A stretch of DNA of 64,000 nucleotides from Paraburkholderia sp. (GTDB taxonomy: Bacteria > Pseudomonadota > Gammaproteobacteria > Burkholderiales > Burkholderiaceae), in assembly GCF_028283785.1 (NCBI RefSeq), contig NZ_JAPWKB010000018.1:434001-498000 (forward strand). Reading direction: 5' to 3'. Shown one piece after another: positions 18,171 through 27,729 of this stretch. The position numbers and the translations under genes are program-made. The notes under the pieces were generated by a model. The model worked only from the letters and a program-made list of their open reading frames with translations. It searched no databases and was not told the origin of the DNA. Numbering within the stretch: the stretch's first letter is position 1; each line of letters begins with the position of its first letter.

Positions 18171-19580
18171 TTAGGCCGCCGAGTCGTCGGCCGGGGCTGC
18201 GGGCGCGGCGTCGGATGCGGCCTCGGGCGAGGCTTCCGACGGCGTTTCCGTTTCCGCTGCCGTTTCCGCTACGGCTTCAGCCGTTTCGTCGGCTTTCGCT
18301 GCCGCCTTTGCCGGCTTCGCGTCGCCGCGACGCTCCAGAACGGCTGCGAAGAAACCGTCCGTCGCATGACGGTGCGGCCACATCGACAGGTAATCGCCCA
18401 TTTCCAGCTCGATCCGCTGATCCGCGAGCACGTCGCGCACAGGCACCACGACGAATTCCGGATGCGCCGACAGGAACTTCTCCACAACCGCTTCGTTTTC
18501 CGCGTCGAGAATACTGCACGTCGCGTAGACCAGACGGCCGCCCTTCTTCACGAGACGCGCGGCGCTCGTGAGAATCGACAGCTGTTTGGGTGCCAGTTCG
18601 GCCACCGAATCCGGCGACTGGCGCCATTTCAGATCCGGATTACGACGCAGCGTGCCCAATCCGCTGCACGGCGCATCGACCAGCACGCGATCGATCTTGC
18701 CCGCGAGGCGCTTGATCTTGGCGTCGTGTTCGCTGTCGATCAGCACCGGATTCACGTTCGACAGGCCGCTGCGCGCGAGACGCGGCTTCAGCTTGGCGAG
18801 ACGGCGATCCGAAATATCGAACGCATACAGACGGCCGGTCGAGCGCATCGCCGCGCCTAGTGCCAGCGTCTTGCCGCCCGCGCCCGCGCAGAAGTCGACG
18901 ATCATCTCGCCGCGCTTGGGCGCGACCAGCGAGCACAGCAACTGGCTGCCTTCGTCCTGCACTTCGAGCCAGCCTTGCTGGAACGCGTCGAGCTTGGTGA
19001 GCGGCGGCTTGCCGACCACCCGCACGCCGAACGGCGCAAACGGCGTCGCGCCGGCTTCGATGCCGGCTTTCGACAGTGCCGTCAGCACGTCGTCGCGGCT
19101 CGCCTTGATCGGGTTCGCGCGCAGATCGAGCGGCGCCGGATAGTTCAGCGCCGCGGCCAGTTGCGCCAGTTCGTCGGCTTCGAAACGCGTGGACAGCGCC
19201 TGATAAATCCAGTCGGGCAGATTCATCCGGATGCGCAGCGGCAGGCTTTCCGGGTCGATCTTCGACACGTGTTCCAGCCAGTGCGATTCCTGGTCCGACA
19301 CGAACGGCTTCAGCGCGTTACGGCCGGCCGTTTGCATCAGACCGAGCAAGGCCATCCGGCGTGCCGGGCTGCCCGTGCCGCTTTCGGCCAGATGCGCGAA
19401 TTCCATCCGGCGACGCAGCACGGCAAACACCGCTTCCGCGATCACGCCGCGCTCGCCGTGCCCGAGTTTCGGGTGCGCGCGGAAAAAGCGGCTGGTGGCA
19501 GCATCGGCCGGGCCGGCCAGTTTCAAAACCTCGGCCAGCAAGGTTTCGGTTTGTCCAATCAAAAATCCATGCAGTCTCAT
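18171..19580 (-). CDS. RsmB/NOP-family rRNA (cytosine-C5) methyltransferase
   Basis: A 469-residue SAM-dependent RNA m5C methyltransferase. The SAM motif is VDFCAGAGGKTLALG. The two catalytic cysteines lie in DAPCSGLGTLRRNPD (motif IV) and YATCSILDAENE (motif VI). An N-terminal helical domain of ~130 residues precedes the catalytic core. The last ~55 residues are a low-complexity Ala/Glu/Pro tail with no expected fold. This is the purN-linked paralogue seen in Burkholderiales rather than the fmt-linked rsmB, so its target base in rRNA is not certain. It overlaps purN by four bases (ATGA). Confidence 0.88.
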   Translation of the reverse strand: MRLHGFLIGQTETLLAEVLKLAGPADAATSRFFRAHPKLGHGERGVIAEAVFAVLRRRMEFAHLAESGTGSPARRMALLGLMQTAGRNALKPFVSDQESHWLEHVSKIDPESLPLRIRMNLPDWIYQALSTRFEADELAQLAAALNYPAPLDLRANPIKASRDDVLTALSKAGIEAGATPFAPFGVRVVGKPPLTKLDAFQQGWLEVQDEGSQLLCSLVAPKRGEMIVDFCAGAGGKTLALGAAMRSTGRLYAFDISDRRLAKLKPRLARSGLSNVNPVLIDSEHDAKIKRLAGKIDRVLVDAPCSGLGTLRRNPDLKWRQSPDSVAELAPKQLSILTSAARLVKKGGRLVYATCSILDAENEAVVEKFLSAHPEFVVVPVRDVLADQRIELEMGDYLSMWPHRHATDGFFAAVLERRGDAKPAKAAAKADETAEAVAETAAETETPSEASPEAASDAAPAAPADDSAA

Positions 19581-20248
19581 ACGCCCTCCCCGGCGACGTT
19601 ATTGCTTTTGTTACATGTGTCGTCAAAGAGCCATTGGGGCTCCGGCGGCGTAAGCGCGACGCGCAGGCCGTCGAGGGCGAGACGCCCTTCGACGAACCAG
19701 CGTACCGCGCGCGGATAAATCTGGTGTTCGGTGGCGAGCACGCGCGCGGACAGGGCCGCGGCGTCATCGCCGGTCACAACGGGTACGACGGATTGCAGCA
19801 CGATCGGACCGTGATCGAGCTGCGACGTGACAAAATGGACCGACGCGCCGTGCACGCGCACGCCGGCGTCGAGCGCCTGCTGATGCGTCTTCAGGCCCGG
19901 AAAGCTGGGCAACAGCGACGGATGCACGTTCATCATGCGCCCCGCGTAACGGTCGACAAAACCGGCCGTCAGCACGCGCATGAAGCCCGCGAGCACGACC
20001 AGATCGGGCGCGAACGCGTCGATTTCGCCGGCCAGCGCGGCGTCGAAGCTTTCGCGGTCAGGATACTGGCGGTGATCGATCACCGCCGTGGGAATGCCTT
20101 GCGACGCCGCGAACACAAGGCCCGCGGCGTCCGGACGGTTGGCAATCACGGCGGCGACCCGCGCCGGCCAGCGCTCGCGCAAACACGCTTGAACGATGGC
20201 CTCCATGTTGCTGCCCCGCCCTGAAATCAGGATGACGAGTTTTTTCAT
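19577..20248 (-). CDS. purN: Phosphoribosylglycinamide formyltransferase
   Basis: A 223-residue PurN, which transfers a formyl group from 10-formyl-THF to GAR in purine synthesis. The N-terminus is KLVILISGRGSNMEAIVQAC, which binds the ribose phosphate. The core motif MNVHPSLLPSFPGLKTHQQALDAGVRVHGASVHFV includes the catalytic Asn and His; the catalytic Asp is in the downstream LDHGPIVLQ segment. The C-terminus is slightly longer than that of E. coli PurN (212). It is the first gene of the purN-rsmB pair on the minus strand and is divergent from ribF. Confidence 0.95.
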   Translation of the reverse strand: MKKLVILISGRGSNMEAIVQACLRERWPARVAAVIANRPDAAGLVFAASQGIPTAVIDHRQYPDRESFDAALAGEIDAFAPDLVVLAGFMRVLTAGFVDRYAGRMMNVHPSLLPSFPGLKTHQQALDAGVRVHGASVHFVTSQLDHGPIVLQSVVPVVTGDDAAALSARVLATEHQIYPRAVRWFVEGRLALDGLRVALTPPEPQWLFDDTCNKSNNVAGEGV

Positions 20249-20313
20249 TCGCGGATTTTATCATTCGGGGACCGTCGATCCGCCGCGCGCCGCCGAGTCC
20301 GGCTCCGAGCGTT

Positions 20314-20319
20314 TATAAT
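20314..20319 (+). promoter_or_regulatory. -10 box of ribF
   Basis: A perfect TATAAT sits 46 bases before the ribF start codon. No convincing -35 box lies at the expected distance. I see no FMN riboswitch in this leader; it is too short. Confidence 0.5.
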
Positions 20320-20365
20320 CGTTTGTTTTGCGGCGTGCCTGCCGCCCTACCGACCACCCGCTATC

Positions 20366-21385
20366 GTGAGAGTCTTCCGCGGTCTTCCCAATGCCGAAAG
20401 CCGGTCGCCCTGCGCGCTGACCATCGGCAATTTCGACGGTGTCCATCGCGGCCATCAGGCGCTGCTCGCCCATGTCCGGGCCGCCGCCGATGCACGCGGT
20501 CTGCCCGTCTGCGTGATGACCTTCGAGCCGCACCCGCGCGAGTATTTCAATCCCGCCGGCGCGCCGCCGCGCATCGCGATGCTGCGCGACAAACTCGAAG
20601 CACTGCGCACCAACGGCGTCGACCGGGTGGTCGTCGAACACTTCAACCACACGTTCGCCAGCCAGTCGCCGGAATCGTTCGTCGAGCGGATCATCGTCAA
20701 CGGATTGCACGCGCGCTGGGTGATGATCGGCGACGACTTCCGTTACGGCGCGAAACGCGCCGGCGACTTCGCATCGCTCAAGGCAGCGGGTCAGCATCAC
20801 GGCTTCGAAGTCGAACAGATGGCCACGGTCGCTGATCCGTCGGGTGCACGCATTTCCAGCTCCGGCGTGCGCGCCGCGCTGATGGCGGGCGACCTCGACG
20901 CCGCGCGTGGCGCGCTCGGCCGCGATTACCTGATCAGCGGCCATGTCGTGCACGGCATGAAACTCGGCCGCGATCTCGGCTTCCCCACGTTGAACCTGCC
21001 TATCGCGCACAAGCGTCCAGCGCTCGCAGGCATCTTCGTCGTGCGGGTTCACGGCCTGGGCGATCAACCGCTGCCGGGCGTCGCAAGTCTCGGCTTGCGC
21101 CCCACGGTGGACGATTCCGGCCGCGTGCTGCTCGAAGTGCATCTGCTCGACTGGCACGGCGACGCGTATGGCAAACTCGTGCGCGTCGAATTCCTGAAAA
21201 AGTTGCGAGACGAGGAAAAGTACATCGACCTCGAAACGCTGACTGCTGCAATCGCACGCGACGTCGTCAATGCGCGCGAGTGGTTCGCGGCGATGGGCGT
21301 GAATGGTATGGGCCACACCGGCGACACTCCGCCGGGCAGCGGTTCCACCGGTTTCGCCACCTCGGCCACCGACCGAATTAGATAG
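20366..21385 (+). CDS. ribF: Bifunctional riboflavin kinase / FAD synthetase
   Basis: A 339-residue RibF. The N-terminal nucleotidyltransferase has the motif TIGNFDGVHRGHQALL (a GxFDGxHxGH variant) and ends with ISSSGVRAALMAGD, containing the SSxxR motif. The C-terminal kinase shows GRDLGFPTLNLPI and GVASLGLRPTVDD, which bind flavin and ATP. It makes FMN and then FAD, used here by NadB and others. The start is a GTG at 20366. The last ~30 residues (Gly/Ser/Thr-rich) exceed the family's usual end. ileS follows on the same strand. Confidence 0.95.
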   Translation: MRVFRGLPNAESRSPCALTIGNFDGVHRGHQALLAHVRAAADARGLPVCVMTFEPHPREYFNPAGAPPRIAMLRDKLEALRTNGVDRVVVEHFNHTFASQSPESFVERIIVNGLHARWVMIGDDFRYGAKRAGDFASLKAAGQHHGFEVEQMATVADPSGARISSSGVRAALMAGDLDAARGALGRDYLISGHVVHGMKLGRDLGFPTLNLPIAHKRPALAGIFVVRVHGLGDQPLPGVASLGLRPTVDDSGRVLLEVHLLDWHGDAYGKLVRVEFLKKLRDEEKYIDLETLTAAIARDVVNAREWFAAMGVNGMGHTGDTPPGSGSTGFATSATDRIR

Positions 21386-21554
21386 CCGCCGCGGTACGCT
21401 CCGGCGCGTCGCGCCTGCGTACCCTCGACACGCGTCACGCCGGGTTCGTCCGTGCATTCCACGGTTGTCCCGGCACGGCGCGCCCCGCGCCGCTGCGCGA
21501 GCATCGCGCCGCTACCGCTCACACTGAGTTCATCGAATCCACCGCGACCTGATC

Positions 21555-24404
21555 ATGAGCAACAAGAAAGCCGACTCGAAACCCCAATCCCGATATCCGG
21601 TCAATCTGCTCGACACGCCGTTCCCGATGCGTGGCGACCTGCCCAAGCGCGAGCCGCAATGGGTCAAGGAATGGCAGGAGCGCAAGGTCTACGAGACGAT
21701 CCGCGCCGCCTCCAAAGGCCGCAAGAAGTTCATTCTGCACGATGGCCCGCCGTATGCGAACGGCGACATCCACCTCGGCCACGCGGTGAACAAGATCCTG
21801 AAGGACATGATCGTCAAGGCACGCAATCTGGCGGGCTTCGATGCGGTCTACGTGCCGGGCTGGGATTGCCACGGCATGCCGATCGAAATCCAGATCGAAA
21901 AGCAGTTCGGCAAGTCGCTGCCGGCCATCGAAGTGATGGAAAAGGCGCGCGCCTACGCAACCGAGCAGATCGAAAAGCAGAAGCTCGGCTTCCGCCGTCT
22001 GGGCGTGCTCGGCGACTGGGACAACCCGTACAAGACGATGAATTTCGCGAACGAAGCCGGTGAAATCCGCGCGCTCGCGAAGATCATGGAAAAGGGCTAC
22101 GTGTTCCGCGGCCTGAAACCGGTCAACTGGTGTTTCGACTGCGGCTCGGCGCTGGCTGAAGCGGAAGTCGAGTACAAGGACAAGACCGATCCGACCATCG
22201 ACGTGCTGTTCACGTTCGCCGAACCGGCCAAAACCGCGCAGGCGTTCGGCCTCGACGCGCTGCCGCAACGTGACGGCGGCGTCGAAGGCGGCGTCGTAAT
22301 CTGGACCACCACGCCGTGGACGATCCCCGCCAACCAGGCGCTGAACGTGCACCCGGAAATCGTCTACGCGCTGGTCGATACGCCGCGCGGACTGCTGATT
22401 CTCGCCGAAGAACGCGTCGAAGCGTGCCTGAAGCAATACGGCCTCGAAGGCAGCGTGATCGCCACGACCGTCGGCGCGAATCTGTCGGAAATCCGCTTCA
22501 ATCACCCGCTGTCGGGCGCGCATCCGTCGTACAAGCGCACCGCGCCGGTGTATCTCGGCGACTACGTAACCACGGAAACCGGTACCGGCATCGTCCACTC
22601 GTCGCCCGCTTATGGCGTCGAAGACTTCGTCTCGTGCAAGGCGCACGGCATGTCCGATTCGGACATCGTCAGCCCGGTGATGGGCGACGGCCGTTATATC
22701 GAATCGCTCGCGCTGTTCGGCGGCCTGTCGATCTGGGCCGCGAATCCGAAGATCGTCGAAGCGCTCGACGAAGCCGGCACGCTGCTCTACACCGAAAAGT
22801 ACCTGCACAGCTACATGCACTGCTGGCGTCACAAAACGCCGATCATCTATCGCGCGACGTCGCAATGGTTCGCGGGCATGGACCTGAAGCCGAACGACAG
22901 CGAACGGACGCTGCGCGAAACCGCGCTCGAAGGGATCGAAAACACGGCGTTCTATCCGTCGTGGGGCAAGCAGCGCCTGTTCAGCATGATCGCGAACCGC
23001 CCTGACTGGACGCTGTCGCGTCAACGTCAGTGGGGCGTGCCGATGGCGTTCTTCGTGCACAAGGAAACCGGCGCGCTGCATCCGCGCACGCCGGAACTGC
23101 TCGAAGAAGTCGCACAACGGGTCGAGAAGGCCGGTATCGAGGCGTGGCAAACGCTCGATCCGCGCGAACTGCTCGGCGATGAAGCGAACATGTACGAGAA
23201 AAACCGCGACACGCTCGACGTCTGGTTCGACTCGGGCACGACGCACTGGCACGTGCTGCGCGGCTCGCACAAGGACGAACTGCAATTCCCGGCCGACCTC
23301 TATCTGGAAGGCTCGGACCAGCATCGCGGCTGGTTCCATTCGTCGCTGCTGACCGCGTCGATGCTCGACGGCCGTCCGCCGTACAACGCGCTGCTGACGC
23401 ACGGCTTCACGGTCGACGGCGAAGGCCGCAAGATGAGCAAGTCGCTCGGCAACGGTATCGATCCGCATGAAGTGGCGAACCGTCTCGGCGCGGAAATCAT
23501 CCGTATGTGGATCGCGTCGACCGACTACTCCGGCGAACTCGCGATCTCCGAAGAAATCCTGAAGCGCGTGACGGAAGGCTATCGCCGGATCCGCAACACG
23601 CTGCGCTTCCTGCTCGCGAACCTGTCCGATTTCGACTTCGACACGAACGCGCGTCCGGTCGAAGACTGGCTGGAGATCGACCGTTACGCGGTTGCGCTGT
23701 CGGCCAATCTGCAAAACGACATCCTGTCGCACTACGACAAGTACGAGTTCCATCCGGTGGTCGCGAAGGTGCAGACGTTCTGCTCCGAAGACCTCGGCGG
23801 CTTCTATCTCGACGTGCTGAAAGACCGTCTGTACACGACAGCGCCGGATTCGGTCGCGCGCCGTTCCGCACAGACCGCGCTGTATCACATCGCACACGGT
23901 CTGCTGCGCGTGATGGCGCCGTTCCTGTCGTTCACCGCCGAAGAAGCGTGGAAGATCTTCAGCCCGAACAGCGAGACCATCTTCACCGAGACCTATCACG
24001 CGTATCCGGCCGTGCCGAATGCGGGCGATCTGCTCGACAAATGGACCCTGCTGCGTTCCGCTCGCAGCGACGTGACCAAGGCGCTGGAAGAAGCGCGCGG
24101 CGCGAACCTGATCGGTTCGTCGTTGCAGGCCGAAGTGGAAATCCGTGCGAGCGGCGCGCGCTACGATGCGCTCGTCAGCCTCGGCGACGACCTGAAGTTC
24201 GTGCTGATCACGTCGGCGGCAACGGTCGTCAAGGTGGCATCGGAAGCGGAAGAAGGCGTCGAGGTGATCACGTCGAAGTATCTGAAGTGCGAGCGCTGCT
24301 GGCACTACCGCGAAGACGTCGGCGCACACGCCGACCATCCGGGCCTGTGCGGCCGATGCTTCAGCAATCTGTTCGGAAACGGTGAAACGAGGAGCGCGGC
24401 ATAA
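21555..24404 (+). CDS. ileS: Isoleucyl-tRNA synthetase
   Basis: A 949-residue class I synthetase of the eubacterial type. The HIGH motif appears as PYANGDIHLGHAVNKILKD (~60-78). The editing domain (CP1) includes WTTTPWTIPANQALNVHPE and GIVHSSPAYGVEDF. GRKMSKSLGNGIDPHEV is the KMSKS loop. The C-terminal zinc site is CERCWHYREDVG plus CGRCFSNLFG, four cysteines. The length and zinc finger match E. coli IleS. Its stop overlaps the lspA start by one base (TAATG), the conserved ribF-ileS-lspA order. Confidence 0.97.
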   Translation: MSNKKADSKPQSRYPVNLLDTPFPMRGDLPKREPQWVKEWQERKVYETIRAASKGRKKFILHDGPPYANGDIHLGHAVNKILKDMIVKARNLAGFDAVYVPGWDCHGMPIEIQIEKQFGKSLPAIEVMEKARAYATEQIEKQKLGFRRLGVLGDWDNPYKTMNFANEAGEIRALAKIMEKGYVFRGLKPVNWCFDCGSALAEAEVEYKDKTDPTIDVLFTFAEPAKTAQAFGLDALPQRDGGVEGGVVIWTTTPWTIPANQALNVHPEIVYALVDTPRGLLILAEERVEACLKQYGLEGSVIATTVGANLSEIRFNHPLSGAHPSYKRTAPVYLGDYVTTETGTGIVHSSPAYGVEDFVSCKAHGMSDSDIVSPVMGDGRYIESLALFGGLSIWAANPKIVEALDEAGTLLYTEKYLHSYMHCWRHKTPIIYRATSQWFAGMDLKPNDSERTLRETALEGIENTAFYPSWGKQRLFSMIANRPDWTLSRQRQWGVPMAFFVHKETGALHPRTPELLEEVAQRVEKAGIEAWQTLDPRELLGDEANMYEKNRDTLDVWFDSGTTHWHVLRGSHKDELQFPADLYLEGSDQHRGWFHSSLLTASMLDGRPPYNALLTHGFTVDGEGRKMSKSLGNGIDPHEVANRLGAEIIRMWIASTDYSGELAISEEILKRVTEGYRRIRNTLRFLLANLSDFDFDTNARPVEDWLEIDRYAVALSANLQNDILSHYDKYEFHPVVAKVQTFCSEDLGGFYLDVLKDRLYTTAPDSVARRSAQTALYHIAHGLLRVMAPFLSFTAEEAWKIFSPNSETIFTETYHAYPAVPNAGDLLDKWTLLRSARSDVTKALEEARGANLIGSSLQAEVEIRASGARYDALVSLGDDLKFVLITSAATVVKVASEAEEGVEVITSKYLKCERCWHYREDVGAHADHPGLCGRCFSNLFGNGETRSAA

Positions 24405-24907
24405 TGGCTCGAACCCTGTCGAAGTCGTCGAGTAGCGGTTCGCTGGCGCCGTGGCTGGGCGTCGCGCTGATCGTCATCCTGTTCGACCAGTTGAGCAAGA
24501 TCGCGGTCGCGAAGATTCTGGCCTACGGCCAGGGCGTCGTGCTCGCGCCGTTCTTCAACCTGGTGCTGGTCTACAACCGCGGCGCGGCCTTCAGCTTCCT
24601 CGCGATGGCGGGCGGCTGGCAGCGTTGGGCATTCACCGCGCTCGGCATCGTCGCGGCGCTGGTGATCTGCTATCTGCTCAAGCGCCACGGCGCGCAAAAG
24701 ATGTTCTGCACCGCGCTCGCGCTGATTCTGGGCGGCGCGCTCGGCAATGTTATCGACCGTCTCGCGTACGGCCATGTGATCGACTTTCTCGATTTCCATG
24801 TTCGCACGTGGCATTGGCCCGCATTCAATATCGCCGACAGCGCGATCACGATCGGCGCGGTGCTGCTCGTGATCGACGAGTTGCGGCGCGTGCGCGGCTC
24901 GCGCTAG
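24404..24907 (+). CDS. lspA: Lipoprotein signal peptidase (signal peptidase II)
   Basis: A 167-residue inner-membrane aspartyl protease that cleaves signal peptides of prolipoproteins such as the LivK-type protein of this window. It has four hydrophobic segments. Conserved boxes are LFDQLSKIAVAKIL, NLVLVYNRGAAFSFLA, LGNVIDRLAYGHVIDFLDFH (first catalytic Asp) and FNIADSAITIGAVLL (second catalytic Asp). It is translationally coupled to ileS. Confidence 0.96.
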   Translation: MARTLSKSSSSGSLAPWLGVALIVILFDQLSKIAVAKILAYGQGVVLAPFFNLVLVYNRGAAFSFLAMAGGWQRWAFTALGIVAALVICYLLKRHGAQKMFCTALALILGGALGNVIDRLAYGHVIDFLDFHVRTWHWPAFNIADSAITIGAVLLVIDELRRVRGSR

Positions 24908-24995
24908 ACGTCGCGGCGCATCGCGCGCCCAAAACAGCGTCAGGAAATTCAGGCCGGTGCGTTCGCCCGGCCTGTCATGCATTCGGAGGCTTGCG

Positions 24996-26210
24996 TTGGC
25001 AACCGCAGAACTCGCTGGAAAACATCTGGTCCTCGGTCTGACGGGCGGCGTCGCCTGTTACAAGATCGCCGAACTCACCCGTTTGCTCATCAAGGCCGGT
25101 GCGACCGTGCAGGTCGTGATGACCGACGCCGCGACGCAGTTCATCACGCCGGTGACGATGCAGGCGCTGTCGGGACGTCCCGTCTACACCAGCCAGTGGG
25201 ACGCACGCGTGCCGAACAACATGGCGCACATCGATCTGTCGCGCGAAGCCGACGCGATCGTCATCGCGCCCGCGTCCACGGATTTCATCGCAAAACTGTC
25301 GCACGGCATGGCCGACGATCTGCTATCCACGCTGTGCGTGGCGCGTGATTGTCCGCTGCTGGTGGTGCCGGCGATGAACCGTCAGATGTGGCAGAACCCG
25401 GCCACCCAGCGCAATGTCGCACAGGTGCGCGCGGACGGCATCGACGTGCTCGGGCCGGATTCGGGGCCGCAGGCGTGCGGCGAAACCGGCGACGGCCGGA
25501 TGCTCGAACCCGAAGCGATCTACGAAGCGATCGCGTCGTTCTTCACACCGAAAATTCTCTCCGGACGCCGCGTGCTGCTGACTGCCGGCCCGACCTTCGA
25601 GCCGCTCGATCCGGTTCGCGGCATCACCAACCGCTCCAGCGGCAAGATGGGTTTTGCGCTCGCGCGCGCGGCCCAGCAGGCCGGTGCCGACGTGTTGCTG
25701 ATCGCCGGTCCGGTGGCGCTGGATACGCCGTGGGGCGTGTACCGCGAAGACGTGCAGACGGCCCAGCAGATGCACGATGCGGTCATGCGGGCCGCAGCGG
25801 ACTACGACATCTTTATCGGCGTCGCGGCGGTGGCCGACTGGCGCGTCGATCACGTCGCCGAACACAAGATCAAGAAGACCGCGGATCGCGCGTTGCCGTC
25901 GTTTAACTTCGTCGAAAACCCCGACATTCTGGCGTCGGTTGCGAAGATGCCGTTCCCGCCGTATTGCGTGGGTTTCGCGGCGGAAAGCGGCGATCTCGAC
26001 GTGCACGGCGAAGAAAAACGCGTACGCAAGAACGTGCCGCTGCTGATCGGCAATCTCGGTCCGCTGACCTTCGGCCAGGACGACAACGAAGTCGTGCTGT
26101 TCGAGGCGAGCGGCGCGACGAAATTGCCGCGCGCGGACAAGCAGGCGCTCGCACGCACGCTGATCGCGGAAATCGCGAAACGCGTGCCGAACACGAGCCT
26201 GATCAAGTAA
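24996..26210 (+). CDS. coaBC: Bifunctional phosphopantothenoylcysteine decarboxylase / phosphopantothenate-cysteine ligase
   Basis: A protein of about 404 residues that carries out two steps of coenzyme A synthesis. The N-terminal CoaC half is an FMN flavoprotein: LVLGLTGGVACYKIAELTR, NNMAHIDLSREADAIVIAPASTDFIAK and VPAMNRQMWQNPATQRN. The C-terminal CoaB half has RRVLLTAGPTFEPLDPVRGITNRSSGKMGFALA, the strongly conserved CTP/substrate site. The start is set at TTG 24996 because GGAGG lies six bases upstream. An upstream ATG at 24957 has no such site and adds residues not seen in the family. dut follows after one gene. Confidence 0.93.
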   Translation: MATAELAGKHLVLGLTGGVACYKIAELTRLLIKAGATVQVVMTDAATQFITPVTMQALSGRPVYTSQWDARVPNNMAHIDLSREADAIVIAPASTDFIAKLSHGMADDLLSTLCVARDCPLLVVPAMNRQMWQNPATQRNVAQVRADGIDVLGPDSGPQACGETGDGRMLEPEAIYEAIASFFTPKILSGRRVLLTAGPTFEPLDPVRGITNRSSGKMGFALARAAQQAGADVLLIAGPVALDTPWGVYREDVQTAQQMHDAVMRAAADYDIFIGVAAVADWRVDHVAEHKIKKTADRALPSFNFVENPDILASVAKMPFPPYCVGFAAESGDLDVHGEEKRVRKNVPLLIGNLGPLTFGQDDNEVVLFEASGATKLPRADKQALARTLIAEIAKRVPNTSLIK

Positions 26211-26256
26211 GCGCGTTGGGTCATCCCACTGCGCGTCGATTTCGCTGGAGCTTCAG

Positions 26257-27258
26257 ATGACGCTACTTTCCGTGCTCGATCAAACGCCGGTGATCGCCGG
26301 GCACTCGGTGGCGGACGCCATCGCGGCCACCGTCGAACTCGCCCAGCTCGCCGACGACCTCGGCTACACGCGCTACTGGTGCGCAGAGCATCACGGCTTG
26401 CGCGGCGTGTCGAACCCGTGTCCGGAAGTGATGCTCGCGCGCCTTGGCAGCGTGACGCAGCGCATCCGGCTCGGCTCGGGCGGCGTGATGCTGCCGTATT
26501 ACAGCCCGTTTAAGGTCGCCGAGCAATTCATGATGCTCGAAGCGCTGTTTCCCGGACGCATCGATCTGGGCGTCGGGCGCGCGCCTGGCGGCGACATGAA
26601 AACCGCGCAGGCGGTCGCAGCCGGCGACTACAACCGTGGTGACATCTTCGCGCAGCAGGTCGCGGATCTGGTCGGGCTGTTCAACGGCACCCTGCCGGAA
26701 GACCACGTCGCGCATGGCGTGCTGCTGCAACCGCAAGTCGAAACCCGACCCGATCTCTGGATGCTCGGGTCCAGCGAATTCGGCGGCTTGCTGGCGGCGC
26801 AACTCGGCATTCGCTTCGCGTTCGCGCACTTCATCAACGCGCACTTCGGCCATCAGGTCGCGCATGCGTATCGCGAGCGGTTCAAGAGCGTGAACGGCAC
26901 GCAACCGTATCTGGCGGCCGCCGTGTTCGTGATCTGCGCGGACACGGAAGACGAAGCGCTCGCGCTGGAGAAAGCGGTCGATTTACGACGTGTGCAAATG
27001 GCTTACGGCCTGAACGCGGAGATTCCGTCCGTCGAGCAAGGGGTTGCGCAAGAGTACGGCGAGCGCGAGCAACTGGTGATTGCGCGCGAGAAGCCACGCA
27101 GCGTGATCGGCACGCCGGAGTCCGTCACCGCGCGCCTGCACGCGCTACAAGAACAATTCCAGGCCGACGAACTGATCGTGCTGACCGTTGCGGGCAGCTA
27201 TCGGGCGCGGCTGCGGTCTTATCAATTGCTGGCCGAAGCGTTCGATCTCGGCAAGTAA
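26257..27258 (+). CDS. LLM-class flavin-dependent oxidoreductase (luciferase-like)
   Basis: A 333-residue bacterial luciferase-like monooxygenase. Typical elements are YTRYWCAEHHGLRGVSNPCPEVMLARLG near residue 40 (E-HH motif), RIRLGSGGVMLPYYSPFKVAEQF, and GRIDLGVGRAPGGD in the barrel core. It belongs to the YhbW/MsnO8-like subgroup with F420/FMN-type barrels; the substrate is unknown. The ATG has GGAG about nine bases upstream. It sits between coaBC and dut on the same strand with short gaps. Confidence 0.9.
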   Translation: MTLLSVLDQTPVIAGHSVADAIAATVELAQLADDLGYTRYWCAEHHGLRGVSNPCPEVMLARLGSVTQRIRLGSGGVMLPYYSPFKVAEQFMMLEALFPGRIDLGVGRAPGGDMKTAQAVAAGDYNRGDIFAQQVADLVGLFNGTLPEDHVAHGVLLQPQVETRPDLWMLGSSEFGGLLAAQLGIRFAFAHFINAHFGHQVAHAYRERFKSVNGTQPYLAAAVFVICADTEDEALALEKAVDLRRVQMAYGLNAEIPSVEQGVAQEYGEREQLVIAREKPRSVIGTPESVTARLHALQEQFQADELIVLTVAGSYRARLRSYQLLAEAFDLGK

Positions 27259-27282
27259 CTTTCTCCTTTTTATCCTGACTGC

Positions 27283-27729
27283 ATGAAACTCGACCTGAAG
27301 ATTCTCGATGCGCGGATGCGCGATCAACTCCCGGCGTATGCCACCACCGGCAGCGCGGGCCTCGACCTGCGCGCCTGCCTCGATGCCCCGATGACGATCG
27401 AACCCGGCCAGACCGTTCTGGTGCCGACCGGTCTCGCGATCCATCTCGCCGATCCGGGCTACGCAGCGGTGATCCTGCCGCGCTCGGGTCTGGGTCATAA
27501 GCACGGCATCGTGCTGGGCAACCTGGTCGGTTTGATCGATTCGGACTACCAGGGCGAACTGAAAATCTCGACATGGAATCGCGGCGACACCGCGTTCGTG
27601 TTGAATCCGATGGAACGCCTCGCGCAACTGGTCATCGTGCCGGTCGTGCAAGCCGAGTTCAATATCGTTGATGAATTCGATCAAAGCGAACGCGGCGCAG
27701 GCGGATTCGGCAGCACTGGCAAGCACTGA
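27283..27729 (+). CDS. dut: dUTP diphosphatase
   Basis: A 148-residue trimeric dUTPase. All five motifs are visible: AGLDLRACLD (I), LPRSGLGHKHGIVLGN (II), GLIDSDYQGELKI (III), GERL-like MERLAQLVIVPVV (IV) and RGAGGFGSTG (V, Gly-rich tail). It hydrolyses dUTP to dUMP, protecting DNA from uracil. There is no clear Shine-Dalgarno; a pyrimidine-rich stretch lies before the ATG. Close to its stop is a small hairpin without a T tract. Confidence 0.97.
   Translation: MKLDLKILDARMRDQLPAYATTGSAGLDLRACLDAPMTIEPGQTVLVPTGLAIHLADPGYAAVILPRSGLGHKHGIVLGNLVGLIDSDYQGELKISTWNRGDTAFVLNPMERLAQLVIVPVVQAEFNIVDEFDQSERGAGGFGSTGKH

Noticed and set aside
20249..20365. An FMN riboswitch before ribF
   Set aside because: The region is only about 117 bases, shared by two divergent promoters, and shows none of the conserved FMN aptamer blocks.
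21519..24338. A 939-codon open frame antisense to ileS
   Set aside because: It mirrors the codon structure of ileS, is Arg/His-rich without motifs, and has no ribosome site. It is a high-GC antisense artefact.
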